A program made the translations under genes and the position numbers. Source: Flavobacteriaceae bacterium YJPT1-3 (GTDB lineage Bacteria > Bacteroidota > Bacteroidia > Flavobacteriales > Flavobacteriaceae). From it: a stretch of 64,000 bases of DNA. Below are positions 51,011 to 57,621 of the stretch, one piece after another. The stretch's first letter is position 1, and the number at the start of each line of letters is the position of its first letter. The notes under the pieces were generated by a model. It had not been told where the DNA came from. It saw nothing but the letters and a program-made list of their open reading frames with translations, and made no database searches. Location of the stretch: assembly GCA_029866965.1 (NCBI GenBank), contig CP123444.1:2794501-2858500 (forward strand). Direction: 5' to 3'.

Positions 51011-51087
51011 TACCAACTACCAACTACCAACTACCAACTACCAACTACCGACTACCAACTACCGACTACCGACTACCGACTACCGAC
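51011..51087. repeat. Tandem 7-base repeat, 11 units
   Basis: Eleven units of TACCAAC or TACCGAC in perfect 7-base phase (five TACCAAC, then alternating, ending in four TACCGAC). Degenerate units (acctaaaacc, tacctgaaacc) precede it from about 50980. The last units include the stop codon of the trmH-like gene. Confidence 0.9.
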
Positions 51088-51742
51088 TCTTATGATAATG
51101 CGCAATGATTTTATCGGAGCGTTTTAAGGTGTTCTTGGCCCATTTAAACTTGAGCTCTTGACGTTCTTCCTCTGATAATTTCCAGTCTATTTTTGAGGAC
51201 TTTAATTGGTGGGTCAAATACTGAAGAATTACTGCCGCAGAAACAGAAATATTAAGACTCTCCGAAAAGCCCACCATAGGGATATAGATGAAATCGTCTG
51301 CCGTATCCATCACTTCCTCGCTCAACCCATCCACTTCCCTTCCAAAGAAGAAAACGGAAGGTTGTTCAATGGAAAAATCTTTTAAGGGATACGCCTGTTT
51401 ATGAGGAGAACAAGCCACGATGCGATAGCCTTGTGATCGTAAGGATTCTATACAGCTCGTCGGCTCCTTGTGGCGATGCACACTGACCCATTTCTGAGCT
51501 CCCATGGCAATCTCCCGATCGATCCTTTTCCCACTGCGTTGTTCGATTACGTGGACATCCTGAATACCAAAAGCATCGCAATTCCGCATGACCGCGCTGG
51601 TATTGTGCAAATGATAGACATCTTCAACAGCCACTGTAAAATGCCGCGTTCGCTCTTCCAACACTTCCTCAAAAAGGGTTCTTCTGCGCTCGGTCAAAAA
51701 AGACAATAGGTGATTCAGTAAGGCCTCATCCATAGGCTGCAA
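51080..51742 (-). CDS. TrmH family RNA ribose methyltransferase
   Basis: A 220-residue SPOUT-class 2'-O-methyltransferase. Motif 1 HNTSAVMRNCDAFGIQDVHV (catalytic Arg), motif 2 SVFFFGREVDGLSEEV and motif 3 MVGFSESLNISVSAAVILQY are intact; length and the N-terminal helix fit tRNA (Gm18) methyltransferase TrmH more than RlmB. The C-terminus HYHKSR and the stop codon are encoded by the 7-base tandem repeat, so the tail length may vary between strains. A terminator separates it from the CHRD gene upstream. Confidence 0.88.
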   Translation of the reverse strand: MQPMDEALLNHLLSFLTERRRTLFEEVLEERTRHFTVAVEDVYHLHNTSAVMRNCDAFGIQDVHVIEQRSGKRIDREIAMGAQKWVSVHRHKEPTSCIESLRSQGYRIVACSPHKQAYPLKDFSIEQPSVFFFGREVDGLSEEVMDTADDFIYIPMVGFSESLNISVSAAVILQYLTHQLKSSKIDWKLSEEERQELKFKWAKNTLKRSDKIIAHYHKSR

Positions 51743-51751
51743 AATAAAAAA

Positions 51752-51774
51752 AGCCGTCCGTAAAACGGACGGCT
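51752..51774 (-). terminator. Terminator of the CHRD lipoprotein gene
   Basis: Stem AGCCGTCCG / CGGACGGCT with a TAAAA loop; on the minus strand a U run follows (A7 on the plus strand). It lies 24 bases after the CHRD stop and just before the trmH start. Confidence 0.82.
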
Positions 51775-51797
51775 CTTGGTATTATTTCAAGTAATTC

Positions 51798-53324
51798 TTA
51801 GTCGACGATCGTCAACACTCCGGTCATACTGGAATGGAACTGACAGTTGTAGAATAAGGTATCAGGAGCATCCATAGGCACCACAAAAGTGACAGTACCA
51901 CTCTGCGCTCCATTGTTGGTCACTCCATTACTGTAGGCATTCGCTTCTGTATTTCCTTGAACACTTTTGATGAAAAAAGGATGTCCTGAAGCATCAACCG
52001 AGAAGGTATAGGTAGCACCGCGAGTCAGTGTAAGACCAGGGTTCGAAGCATCTGTCAGATCAGATGCGTTGAACACATAGGCTGTGGTTCCGTCGTTAGT
52101 CACCTCGAAGCTCTTAGCTCCGTCACCCGCTGCGTTAGCTCCTACATTCCCTTGAGCAACGATCGAAAGATCATCTGCACTTAAATGCACGTTGATATAG
52201 CCGTCAATTTGCGTCATGGCTTCGTAATTCAATGGTGTTCCATCGACTAATGCTGTTACGTTAATTTGCTTGAGGCCCGTATCAGTGACGGTCAACAGAT
52301 CAACGATGATCGCTCCGGGAGCCGTAGCAATCGATCCTTCGTGAATATGGGAGGGATGTACGGCACCTGCTTGAACACCGTCCAGATCTAAAGTAACCAG
52401 AGTTTCTCCATTCACTCGTTCTGAAAAGATCGCCTGACCGGATACTCCGGAAGCATTTCGCTCTTCAAGCACATAACTCAGGCTTTCACCGGTAAGCTCA
52501 TTCTGTCCGATATCGCCCTGAGCTACAATAGTTCCTAACTCTTCAGCAGAAAGATGTACGTTGATATAGCCATCAAAGGATAATAATTCAGTGTAACTGA
52601 TCGCAGTCTCATCATCAAGAGCTTCCACATGAGAGGCCTTAAATCCGGTGGTCCCGTTCACAGCCCCTAAAGAGATCGCGATGTCACCACCTTCTGCAGC
52701 TGTATTGAAGTGAATATGCGCAGGATGCATACCTCCATCAGGAGTTCCCTCCAATTGAAGTTCTACTAATGTCGCTCCACTGACACGCTCAAAAAAAGTA
52801 GCCTCACCACTGATATCCGGGCTGGCCACACTCCCTAAGGCATAGCTTTTACTCACGCCGGTCAGTTCATTGGCTCCAATGTCGCCCTGAGCGATTAAGG
52901 TCCCCAGCTCATCGACGCTAAAATGTACATTGATATAGCCGTCAAAGTCAAGAAACTCCTCATAAGTGATCGGAGTTCCATCATCTAAGGAACTAATTAC
53001 AGTAGTACTGGTACCGGTATCACCCGAAACAGCCTCCAGGCTTACCGCGATGTCTCCACCTTCTGCGGCAGTATTAAAATGGATGTGCGCCGGATGCGTA
53101 TTACCAGCACTCGTTCCTGTGAGTTCAAGGTCCACCGTAGTGGTTAAGTCTTCATTTTCAGTAAAAGTGGCGGTACCGGAAATCGCGTTGTCAGAGACAG
53201 CGCCCAGATTATAGACCTTTGTACGCCCCATTTCTTCTTCCATGTCGATGGCATCGTCATCATTGCTACAACTCACCGTGAAAAGGGTAGTCACAGCCAA
53301 AAAGAGATAGATTAAATTTTTCAT
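51798..53324 (-). CDS. Surface lipoprotein with three CHRD domains and a cupredoxin-like end
   Basis: A 508-residue lipoprotein: signal MKNLIYLFLAVTTLFTVSC with the lipobox Cys, followed at once by SNDDDAIDMEEE, an acidic stretch like the lipoprotein surface-export signal of flavobacteria. Three CHRD repeats follow (about residues 35-155, 155-275, 280-400), each with a HPAHIHFN or HPSHIHEG motif and GYINVHLSAEELGTIVAQGD. The last about 100 residues look like a type-1 copper cupredoxin: GHPFFIK and, near the end, YNCQFHSSMTG, giving the His ... Cys-x2-His-x3-Met ligand set. A copper-binding surface protein is inferred; its partner is unknown. It is divergent from the sirtuin gene. Confidence 0.85.
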   Translation of the reverse strand: MKNLIYLFLAVTTLFTVSCSNDDDAIDMEEEMGRTKVYNLGAVSDNAISGTATFTENEDLTTTVDLELTGTSAGNTHPAHIHFNTAAEGGDIAVSLEAVSGDTGTSTTVISSLDDGTPITYEEFLDFDGYINVHFSVDELGTLIAQGDIGANELTGVSKSYALGSVASPDISGEATFFERVSGATLVELQLEGTPDGGMHPAHIHFNTAAEGGDIAISLGAVNGTTGFKASHVEALDDETAISYTELLSFDGYINVHLSAEELGTIVAQGDIGQNELTGESLSYVLEERNASGVSGQAIFSERVNGETLVTLDLDGVQAGAVHPSHIHEGSIATAPGAIIVDLLTVTDTGLKQINVTALVDGTPLNYEAMTQIDGYINVHLSADDLSIVAQGNVGANAAGDGAKSFEVTNDGTTAYVFNASDLTDASNPGLTLTRGATYTFSVDASGHPFFIKSVQGNTEANAYSNGVTNNGAQSGTVTFVVPMDAPDTLFYNCQFHSSMTGVLTIVD

Positions 53325-53357
53325 AATAGATTTTGGAATTAATTAGTTATTATTCAC

Positions 53358-53422
53358 AGCAGGTTTAATTCCTGCTATTACATTTACGTATAAAGAACTC
53401 CTTTGGTTCTCCTTACGTATAA
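53358..53422. promoter_or_regulatory. Cluster of dyads and direct repeats between the CHRD and sirtuin genes
   Basis: Within 65 bases: AGCAGG-N7-CCTGCT (53358-53376), TTACGTATAA (53384-53393), AGAAC-N7-GTTCT (53394-53410) and a second TTACGTATAA (53413-53422). The density suggests operators for one or both divergent genes. Confidence 0.45.
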
Positions 53423-53438
53423 GAATAACCCTAAGATT

Positions 53439-54131
53439 ATGTTAAAGAAGCGTTTAGTCGTATTGAGTGGCGCCGGGATGAGCGCTGAAAGCGGACTCAA
53501 GACTTTTCGGGATGCCGATGGTCTTTGGGAAGGTCATGATGTGATGGAGGTGGCCTCTGTTCAGGGCTGGAGGCGAAATCGGGGAAGGGTATTGGACTTT
53601 TATAACCAGCGACGACGTCAATTGCGAGAGGTGGAACCGAATAGTGCGCACAGGGCACTGGCCGATCTGGAACACGATTTCCAGGTGCAAATCATCACTC
53701 AAAATGTGGACGATCTGCACGAACGTGCCGGAAGCTCTGAGGTCTTGCACCTTCATGGCGAATTGCTTAAAGTGCGGAGCACCTTTGACGAAGGACTGAT
53801 CATGGACTGGAAACACGATTTAAACCTGGGAGATTTCTGCGAATTCAATCATCAATTAAGGCCGCATATTGTGTGGTTCGGTGAAGAGGTACCGCTGCTT
53901 CCCTTGGCTGCTCAGCAGGTAAGTGAAGCCGATATCGTCCTCATTGTGGGTACTTCACTTCAGGTGTATCCCGCTGCAAGCTTGATGGATTACGCTTCCG
54001 CGAAAGCGAAACTTTATTATATAGACCCCAAACCGGCCATCTCGAGTTCAGCACGACTTCAGGTCATCGCTGAACCGGCTACCGTGGGCGTGCCTATTGT
54101 GGTGGATCAGTTACGAGATACTGCATCCTAG
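53439..54131 (+). CDS. Sir2 family NAD-dependent deacylase, zinc cysteines lost
   Basis: A 230-residue sirtuin, start ATG 53439 (MLKKRLVVLSGAGMSAESGL). NAD-binding and catalytic motifs are intact: GAGMSAESGLKTFRDADGLW, TQNVDDLHERAG, VLHLHGELLKVR with the catalytic His, and IVGTSLQVYPAASL. The DFYNQRRRQL segment has the Tyr and Arg that select acidic acyl groups in CobB and SIRT5, so desuccinylase-type activity is likely. The four Cys that bind zinc in E. coli CobB are not present; only one Cys (GDFCEF) remains. A near copy of the palindrome (53993-54006) encodes YASAKAK. The end overlaps the haem-binding gene. Confidence 0.88.
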   Translation: MLKKRLVVLSGAGMSAESGLKTFRDADGLWEGHDVMEVASVQGWRRNRGRVLDFYNQRRRQLREVEPNSAHRALADLEHDFQVQIITQNVDDLHERAGSSEVLHLHGELLKVRSTFDEGLIMDWKHDLNLGDFCEFNHQLRPHIVWFGEEVPLLPLAAQQVSEADIVLIVGTSLQVYPAASLMDYASAKAKLYYIDPKPAISSSARLQVIAEPATVGVPIVVDQLRDTAS

Positions 54132-54567
54132 CCGCTTGAGCCCAGAGCACTAAGGCCTCGATCTGGTCTTCATCCAGATGAGCCCCAACGTGCATGAGCG
54201 CATATGACTCCAGGGGCATTTCCCCCGATTTTACTTCCTCGATCAATTCCGCTAATTTGTGCTCTTTTTTTCGCGCAGAATAGGAATTCCAAGCTGACAT
54301 ATTGAAGTGTTCCTTCCCCATTTCGATGTGATCCTGAAGCCAGAACGATAAGGGGGCTACATAACCGTACCACGGATAATCGGTTTGAGCACTGTGGCAG
54401 TCGTAACAGGCTTCCTCCAGGGTTAAGGCAACGCCAGGCGAAGGTGAAGTCTCTACCAGAAATGGATCCAAAGTACGGTATCCCCCTTGATTCCGTTCTA
54501 CAGGTATAAACTGAATAACGATTAACGCGAGCAGCGCCAGGAGAAAAAATCGTTTAATCCAAATCAC
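54094..54567 (-). CDS. Haem-binding domain protein (single CxxCH)
   Basis: A membrane-anchored cytochrome-like protein. A GTG start at 54567 gives MIWIKRFFLLALLALIVIQF, the expected N-terminal anchor, and 157 residues; the frame is open to ATG 54618 but would overlap the divergent gene's start. The motif EACYDCHSAQTDYPWYGYVA contains CxxCH for covalent haem c and the Tyr-Pro-Trp-Tyr run of the Haem_bd (DUF-type) family. The C-terminal part is helical with DEDQIEALVLWA. A periplasmic electron carrier is likely; partner unknown. Its 3' end overlaps the sirtuin gene by 38 bases in antisense. Confidence 0.8.
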   Translation of the reverse strand: MIWIKRFFLLALLALIVIQFIPVERNQGGYRTLDPFLVETSPSPGVALTLEEACYDCHSAQTDYPWYGYVAPLSFWLQDHIEMGKEHFNMSAWNSYSARKKEHKLAELIEEVKSGEMPLESYALMHVGAHLDEDQIEALVLWAQAARMQYLVTDPPQ

Positions 54568-54599
54568 GTTCGTATATTTTGACGTGGAATTTACAACAA

Positions 54600-55157
54600 A
54601 TGACTCGCTCTTCAACATTCGATCCCAGTGAATTAGATCAGGTAGATGCCCGCCTGACTTCGCGTTTGGCTTTCGCCAAAAAAATAGAAGATGAACCTGA
54701 AGCCATCCCCAAACTAGTGAAATTAATGATTCAGGAGGGTAAGCCTCATCACGCTAAGAAAGCGGCCTGGATCCTCGACCTCATCTACAGCCAAAGTGCA
54801 GAAAAGCTTCATCCCTATCTTATGCAATGGATACAGGCACTGCCGCAATTGAAAATCGAAGCCGGGAGACGAGTCATGGCCAAAATATACGCGCTCGCAC
54901 TAGCTGAGCATATAGAAGTGCTTAATGATGGCACCTCACGCAAAAAGCTGATCTCTATTTTTTTTGACTGGTTGCTTGACGATCACGAGGTGGCTATTAA
55001 AGCCAATGCCATGACCGCCCTATTTACCCTGGGTAAGTATGAAGATTGGGTGCATCCTGAATTGAAACGCGTGTTGGAGGAAGACGCAGCTAAGCACAGC
55101 CCAGCTTACCGGGCCAGAGCCAGAATGACTCTGGCTAAAATCAAAAATGAGCATTAA
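54600..55157 (+). CDS. HEAT-repeat-like protein next to purB
   Basis: A 185-residue all-helical cytoplasmic protein beginning MTRSSTFDPSELDQVDARLT. Paired amphipathic helices with conserved Ala/Leu positions (HHAKKAAWILDLIYS, KANAMTALFTLGKYEDWV, YRARARMTLAKIK) suggest HEAT/ARM-like repeats. A similar gene often precedes purB in flavobacteria and has been labelled adenylosuccinate lyase by proximity, but there is no lyase motif. A decayed palindrome copy (54668-54681) encodes LAFAKK. Function unknown. Confidence 0.7.
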   Translation: MTRSSTFDPSELDQVDARLTSRLAFAKKIEDEPEAIPKLVKLMIQEGKPHHAKKAAWILDLIYSQSAEKLHPYLMQWIQALPQLKIEAGRRVMAKIYALALAEHIEVLNDGTSRKKLISIFFDWLLDDHEVAIKANAMTALFTLGKYEDWVHPELKRVLEEDAAKHSPAYRARARMTLAKIKNEH

Positions 55158-55163
55158 AATGGT

Positions 55164-55171
55164 TACCTTTG
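55164..55171 (+). promoter_or_regulatory. -7 element TACCTTTG before purB
   Basis: Fits TAnnTTTG, 21 bases upstream of the purB ATG, just after the preceding stop. No clear -33 element. Confidence 0.45.
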
Positions 55172-55192
55172 CCGCTTATTAAATGACCCGGT

Positions 55193-56536
55193 ATGACATT
55201 GTCTCCACTCACTGCCGTCTCCCCTATTGACGGCAGATATGCTCAAAAAACGGAAGTGCTGAGCAGCTATTTTTCTGAAGAAGCATTGATTAAATATCGC
55301 GTGAAGGTCGAGATCGAGTACTTCATTGCGCTTTGCGAATTACCGCTCCCTCAATTGAGCAGCGTATCCTCCAGCACCTTTAGCGAACTGCGCAAGCTCT
55401 ACCACGATTTCAGTACGGAAGAAGCCCAGCGCATCAAGAACATCGAAAAGGTGACCAACCACGATGTTAAAGCGGTAGAGTACTACCTGAAGGAGGAGTT
55501 TGATCGATTGGGTTTAGAAGATTATAAAGAATTTATCCATTTTGGACTGACTTCACAGGACATCAACAACACGGCCATTCCGCTGAGTTTAAAGGATGCC
55601 TTAAATCATGTATACAAGCCACAATTACTGGAAGTGGTCGATCACCTGCAGCAGTTGGTAGATGAATGGAGCCAGGTGCCTATGCTGGCCCGCACTCATG
55701 GTCAACCGGCATCCCCTACCCGCTTGGGCAAAGAGATCGAAGTGTTCGTGGTACGCATCGAACAGCAGTTAAAACAGCTAGAACACATACCGCACGGGGC
55801 CAAATTTGGAGGCGCGACTGGTAATTTTAATGCCCATCAGATTGCCTATCCTGAAATTGACTGGAAGGCCTTTGGTCAGGAATTCGTAGAGCGCACCTTA
55901 AAACTGCATCATTCCTTCCCGACCACACAAATTGAGCACTACGACCATATGGCCGCCTTGTTCGACGCTATGAAACGCATCAATACCATCTTGATCGATC
56001 TAGACCGTGATTTATGGACCTACATTTCGATGGATTACTTCAAACAAAAGATCAAAGAGGGCGAAGTAGGTTCGTCGGCCATGCCGCACAAAGTGAATCC
56101 TATTGATTTTGAGAACAGCGAAGGGAACTTAGGCATTGCTAATGCCTTATTTGAGCATCTATCCGCCAAATTGCCCATATCGCGTATGCAACGTGATCTC
56201 ACAGATAGCACGGTACTGCGCAATATTGGGGTACCTCTGGGGCATACCTTGATTGGTCTGTTAAGTACCTTAAAAGGCCTGAGCAAATTATTGCTGAACG
56301 AGGAGAAATTTCTCGCTGACCTCGAAAATAACTGGGCGGTGGTGGCAGAGGCTATTCAAACCATACTGCGTCGGGAAGGCTATCCCAAGCCTTATGAAGC
56401 CTTAAAAGAGTTGACCCGTAAAAACACCTCCATCACGCAACTCTCCATAGCTCGATTTATAGATACCTTAGACGTAAGTCAGGAAGTTAAGAAGGAATTA
56501 AAAGCCATCAGTCCGGCCAATTATACCGGTATTTAG
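55193..56536 (+). CDS. purB: Adenylosuccinate lyase
   Basis: Acts twice in purine synthesis, releasing fumarate from SAICAR and from adenylosuccinate. The 447-residue protein opens LSPLTAVSPIDGRYAQKTEV, and shows TNHDVKAVEYYLKE, FIHFGLTSQDINNTA, ARTHGQPASPTRLGKEI and the signature loop VGSSAMPHKVNPIDFENSEG with the catalytic Ser. Motifs and length match the E. coli-type PurB. A strong terminator follows. Confidence 0.96.
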   Translation: MTLSPLTAVSPIDGRYAQKTEVLSSYFSEEALIKYRVKVEIEYFIALCELPLPQLSSVSSSTFSELRKLYHDFSTEEAQRIKNIEKVTNHDVKAVEYYLKEEFDRLGLEDYKEFIHFGLTSQDINNTAIPLSLKDALNHVYKPQLLEVVDHLQQLVDEWSQVPMLARTHGQPASPTRLGKEIEVFVVRIEQQLKQLEHIPHGAKFGGATGNFNAHQIAYPEIDWKAFGQEFVERTLKLHHSFPTTQIEHYDHMAALFDAMKRINTILIDLDRDLWTYISMDYFKQKIKEGEVGSSAMPHKVNPIDFENSEGNLGIANALFEHLSAKLPISRMQRDLTDSTVLRNIGVPLGHTLIGLLSTLKGLSKLLLNEEKFLADLENNWAVVAEAIQTILRREGYPKPYEALKELTRKNTSITQLSIARFIDTLDVSQEVKKELKAISPANYTGI

Positions 56537-56557
56537 ATTTTACTAAAGAGTGACACT

Positions 56558-56587
56558 AAAAAACCCCGTCGATGGACGGGGTTTTTT
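56558..56587. terminator. Bidirectional terminator between purB and the 50-residue gene
   Basis: Stem AAAAAACCCCGTC / GACGGGGTTTTTT with a GATG loop, T run on the plus side and U run for the minus strand. It ends 3 bases before the stop codon of the small minus-strand gene and serves both genes. Confidence 0.88.
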
Positions 56588-56589
56588 GT

Positions 56590-56742
56590 TTAGTTGAGAA
56601 GCGCTTCAAACTTCCACTTTTTATGATTTATAACACTTAAAGCCTTTGAGTAAGAGAGAAGAAACGCTACCGTTTCATCTTTGGGTCCAATGCTTTCCGC
56701 TTTTTTATCCTGCGGAGTCGGATTAGAGTAAACGTTTGGCAT
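56590..56742 (-). CDS. 50-residue protein downstream of the ECF sigma factor
   Basis: A minus-strand frame from ATG 56742 to TAA 56590 encodes 50 residues: it opens MPNVYSNPTPQDKKAESIGP and closes with KALSVINHKKWKFEALLN. It follows the sigma factor gene by 57 bases and ends at the shared terminator, so the two are likely co-transcribed. The composition is soluble and charged, with a predicted helix in the middle (TVAFLLSYSKALSVI). I have an impression that similar short proteins occur behind this sigma factor in other flavobacteria, but cannot verify it. Role unknown; an anti-sigma or adaptor function is only a guess. Confidence 0.7.
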   Translation of the reverse strand: MPNVYSNPTPQDKKAESIGPKDETVAFLLSYSKALSVINHKKWKFEALLN

Positions 56743-56799
56743 ATAAAAGATAATTTGATTGTTAATACTAGATTAACGCCATCAAATTACGCTTATTGT

Positions 56800-57387
56800 T
56801 TAGGAGGTTGTTAAAACTATGTTGTGCTTATCGATCACCTTACGCAGGTTGATCAAGGCATAACGCATTCTTCCTAAGGCCGTGTTGATGCTCACTCCGG
56901 TACGCTCAGAGATTTCCTTAAAGCTCATCTCCTGATAGATACGCATCATCAGCACTTCTTTCTGATCTTCAGGCAATTCTTCAATGATGCGACGAACATC
57001 ACTGTGTACCTGGTCATTGATCAGCTGATTTTCAGCATTCATGGCACCGTCTGTTAAAACAGAAAAAATGCTGAATTCACCGGAATTATCAAATTTAGGC
57101 ATGCGATTATTACGTCGGAAATGGTCGATGACCAAGTTGTGCGCGATACGCATTACCCAGGGCAAAAATTTACCTTCTTCGTTGTATTTACCTCGTTTTA
57201 AAGTATTAATGACCTTGATAAAGGTATCCTGAAAGATATCTTCCGCGATATCGCGATCAAAAACTTTAGAATAAATAAAACTGTAAATGCGTTGTTTGTG
57301 GCGGGTGATCAATTTAGAAAGGGCGTCTTCACTGCCTTCTAGATATAAGCTAACGAGCGTAGCGTCTGTAGTCGAAACGTTTTTCAT
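56800..57387 (-). CDS. ECF-type RNA polymerase sigma factor
   Basis: A 195-residue sigma-70 family protein. Region 2 is seen as RIYSFIYSKVFDRDIAEDIF, QDTFIKVINTLKRGKYNEEG and KFLPWVMRIAHNLVIDHFRR; region 4 as ELPEDQKEVLMMRIYQEMSF, KEISERTGVSINTALGRMRY. Regions 1.2 and 3 are absent, as in ECF sigmas. The linker is longer than usual (about residues 98-130). No anti-sigma gene with a membrane span is adjacent; only the 50-residue gene follows. This form is broadly conserved in Bacteroidota, so it may be a housekeeping ECF. Divergent from uvrA. Confidence 0.9.
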   Translation of the reverse strand: MKNVSTTDATLVSLYLEGSEDALSKLITRHKQRIYSFIYSKVFDRDIAEDIFQDTFIKVINTLKRGKYNEEGKFLPWVMRIAHNLVIDHFRRNNRMPKFDNSGEFSIFSVLTDGAMNAENQLINDQVHSDVRRIIEELPEDQKEVLMMRIYQEMSFKEISERTGVSINTALGRMRYALINLRKVIDKHNIVLTTS

Positions 57388-57591
57388 ACTTCACTTTTTG
57401 TAGGTATCAATTACCGTTGGGGAATCGATGGATTGATTTAAAAAAAGTATAAGTATGCTATAGGCGTAGTAGTGTTTCGTTTGTAACTGGCGTAAATATA
57501 ACAACTTTCATTCCAAATAAACAAATCCAGCATTTTTTTTTAACAATTCAATTCCCACAAGACGTATCATGATCAAGCCGCTTCCGTGGCG

Positions 57592-57599
57592 TATCTTTG
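57592..57599 (+). promoter_or_regulatory. -7 element TATCTTTG before uvrA
   Basis: Fits TAnnTTTG and lies 22 bases before the uvrA ATG, giving a very short leader. Confidence 0.5.
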
Positions 57600-57621
57600 C
57601 ACCCTAGTATCTCAATTGAAT

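Noticed and set aside
54568-54618. ATG 54618 as start of the haem-binding protein
   Set aside because: It would overlap the start of the divergent gene and add 17 polar residues before the membrane anchor; GTG 54567 fits better, though not proven.
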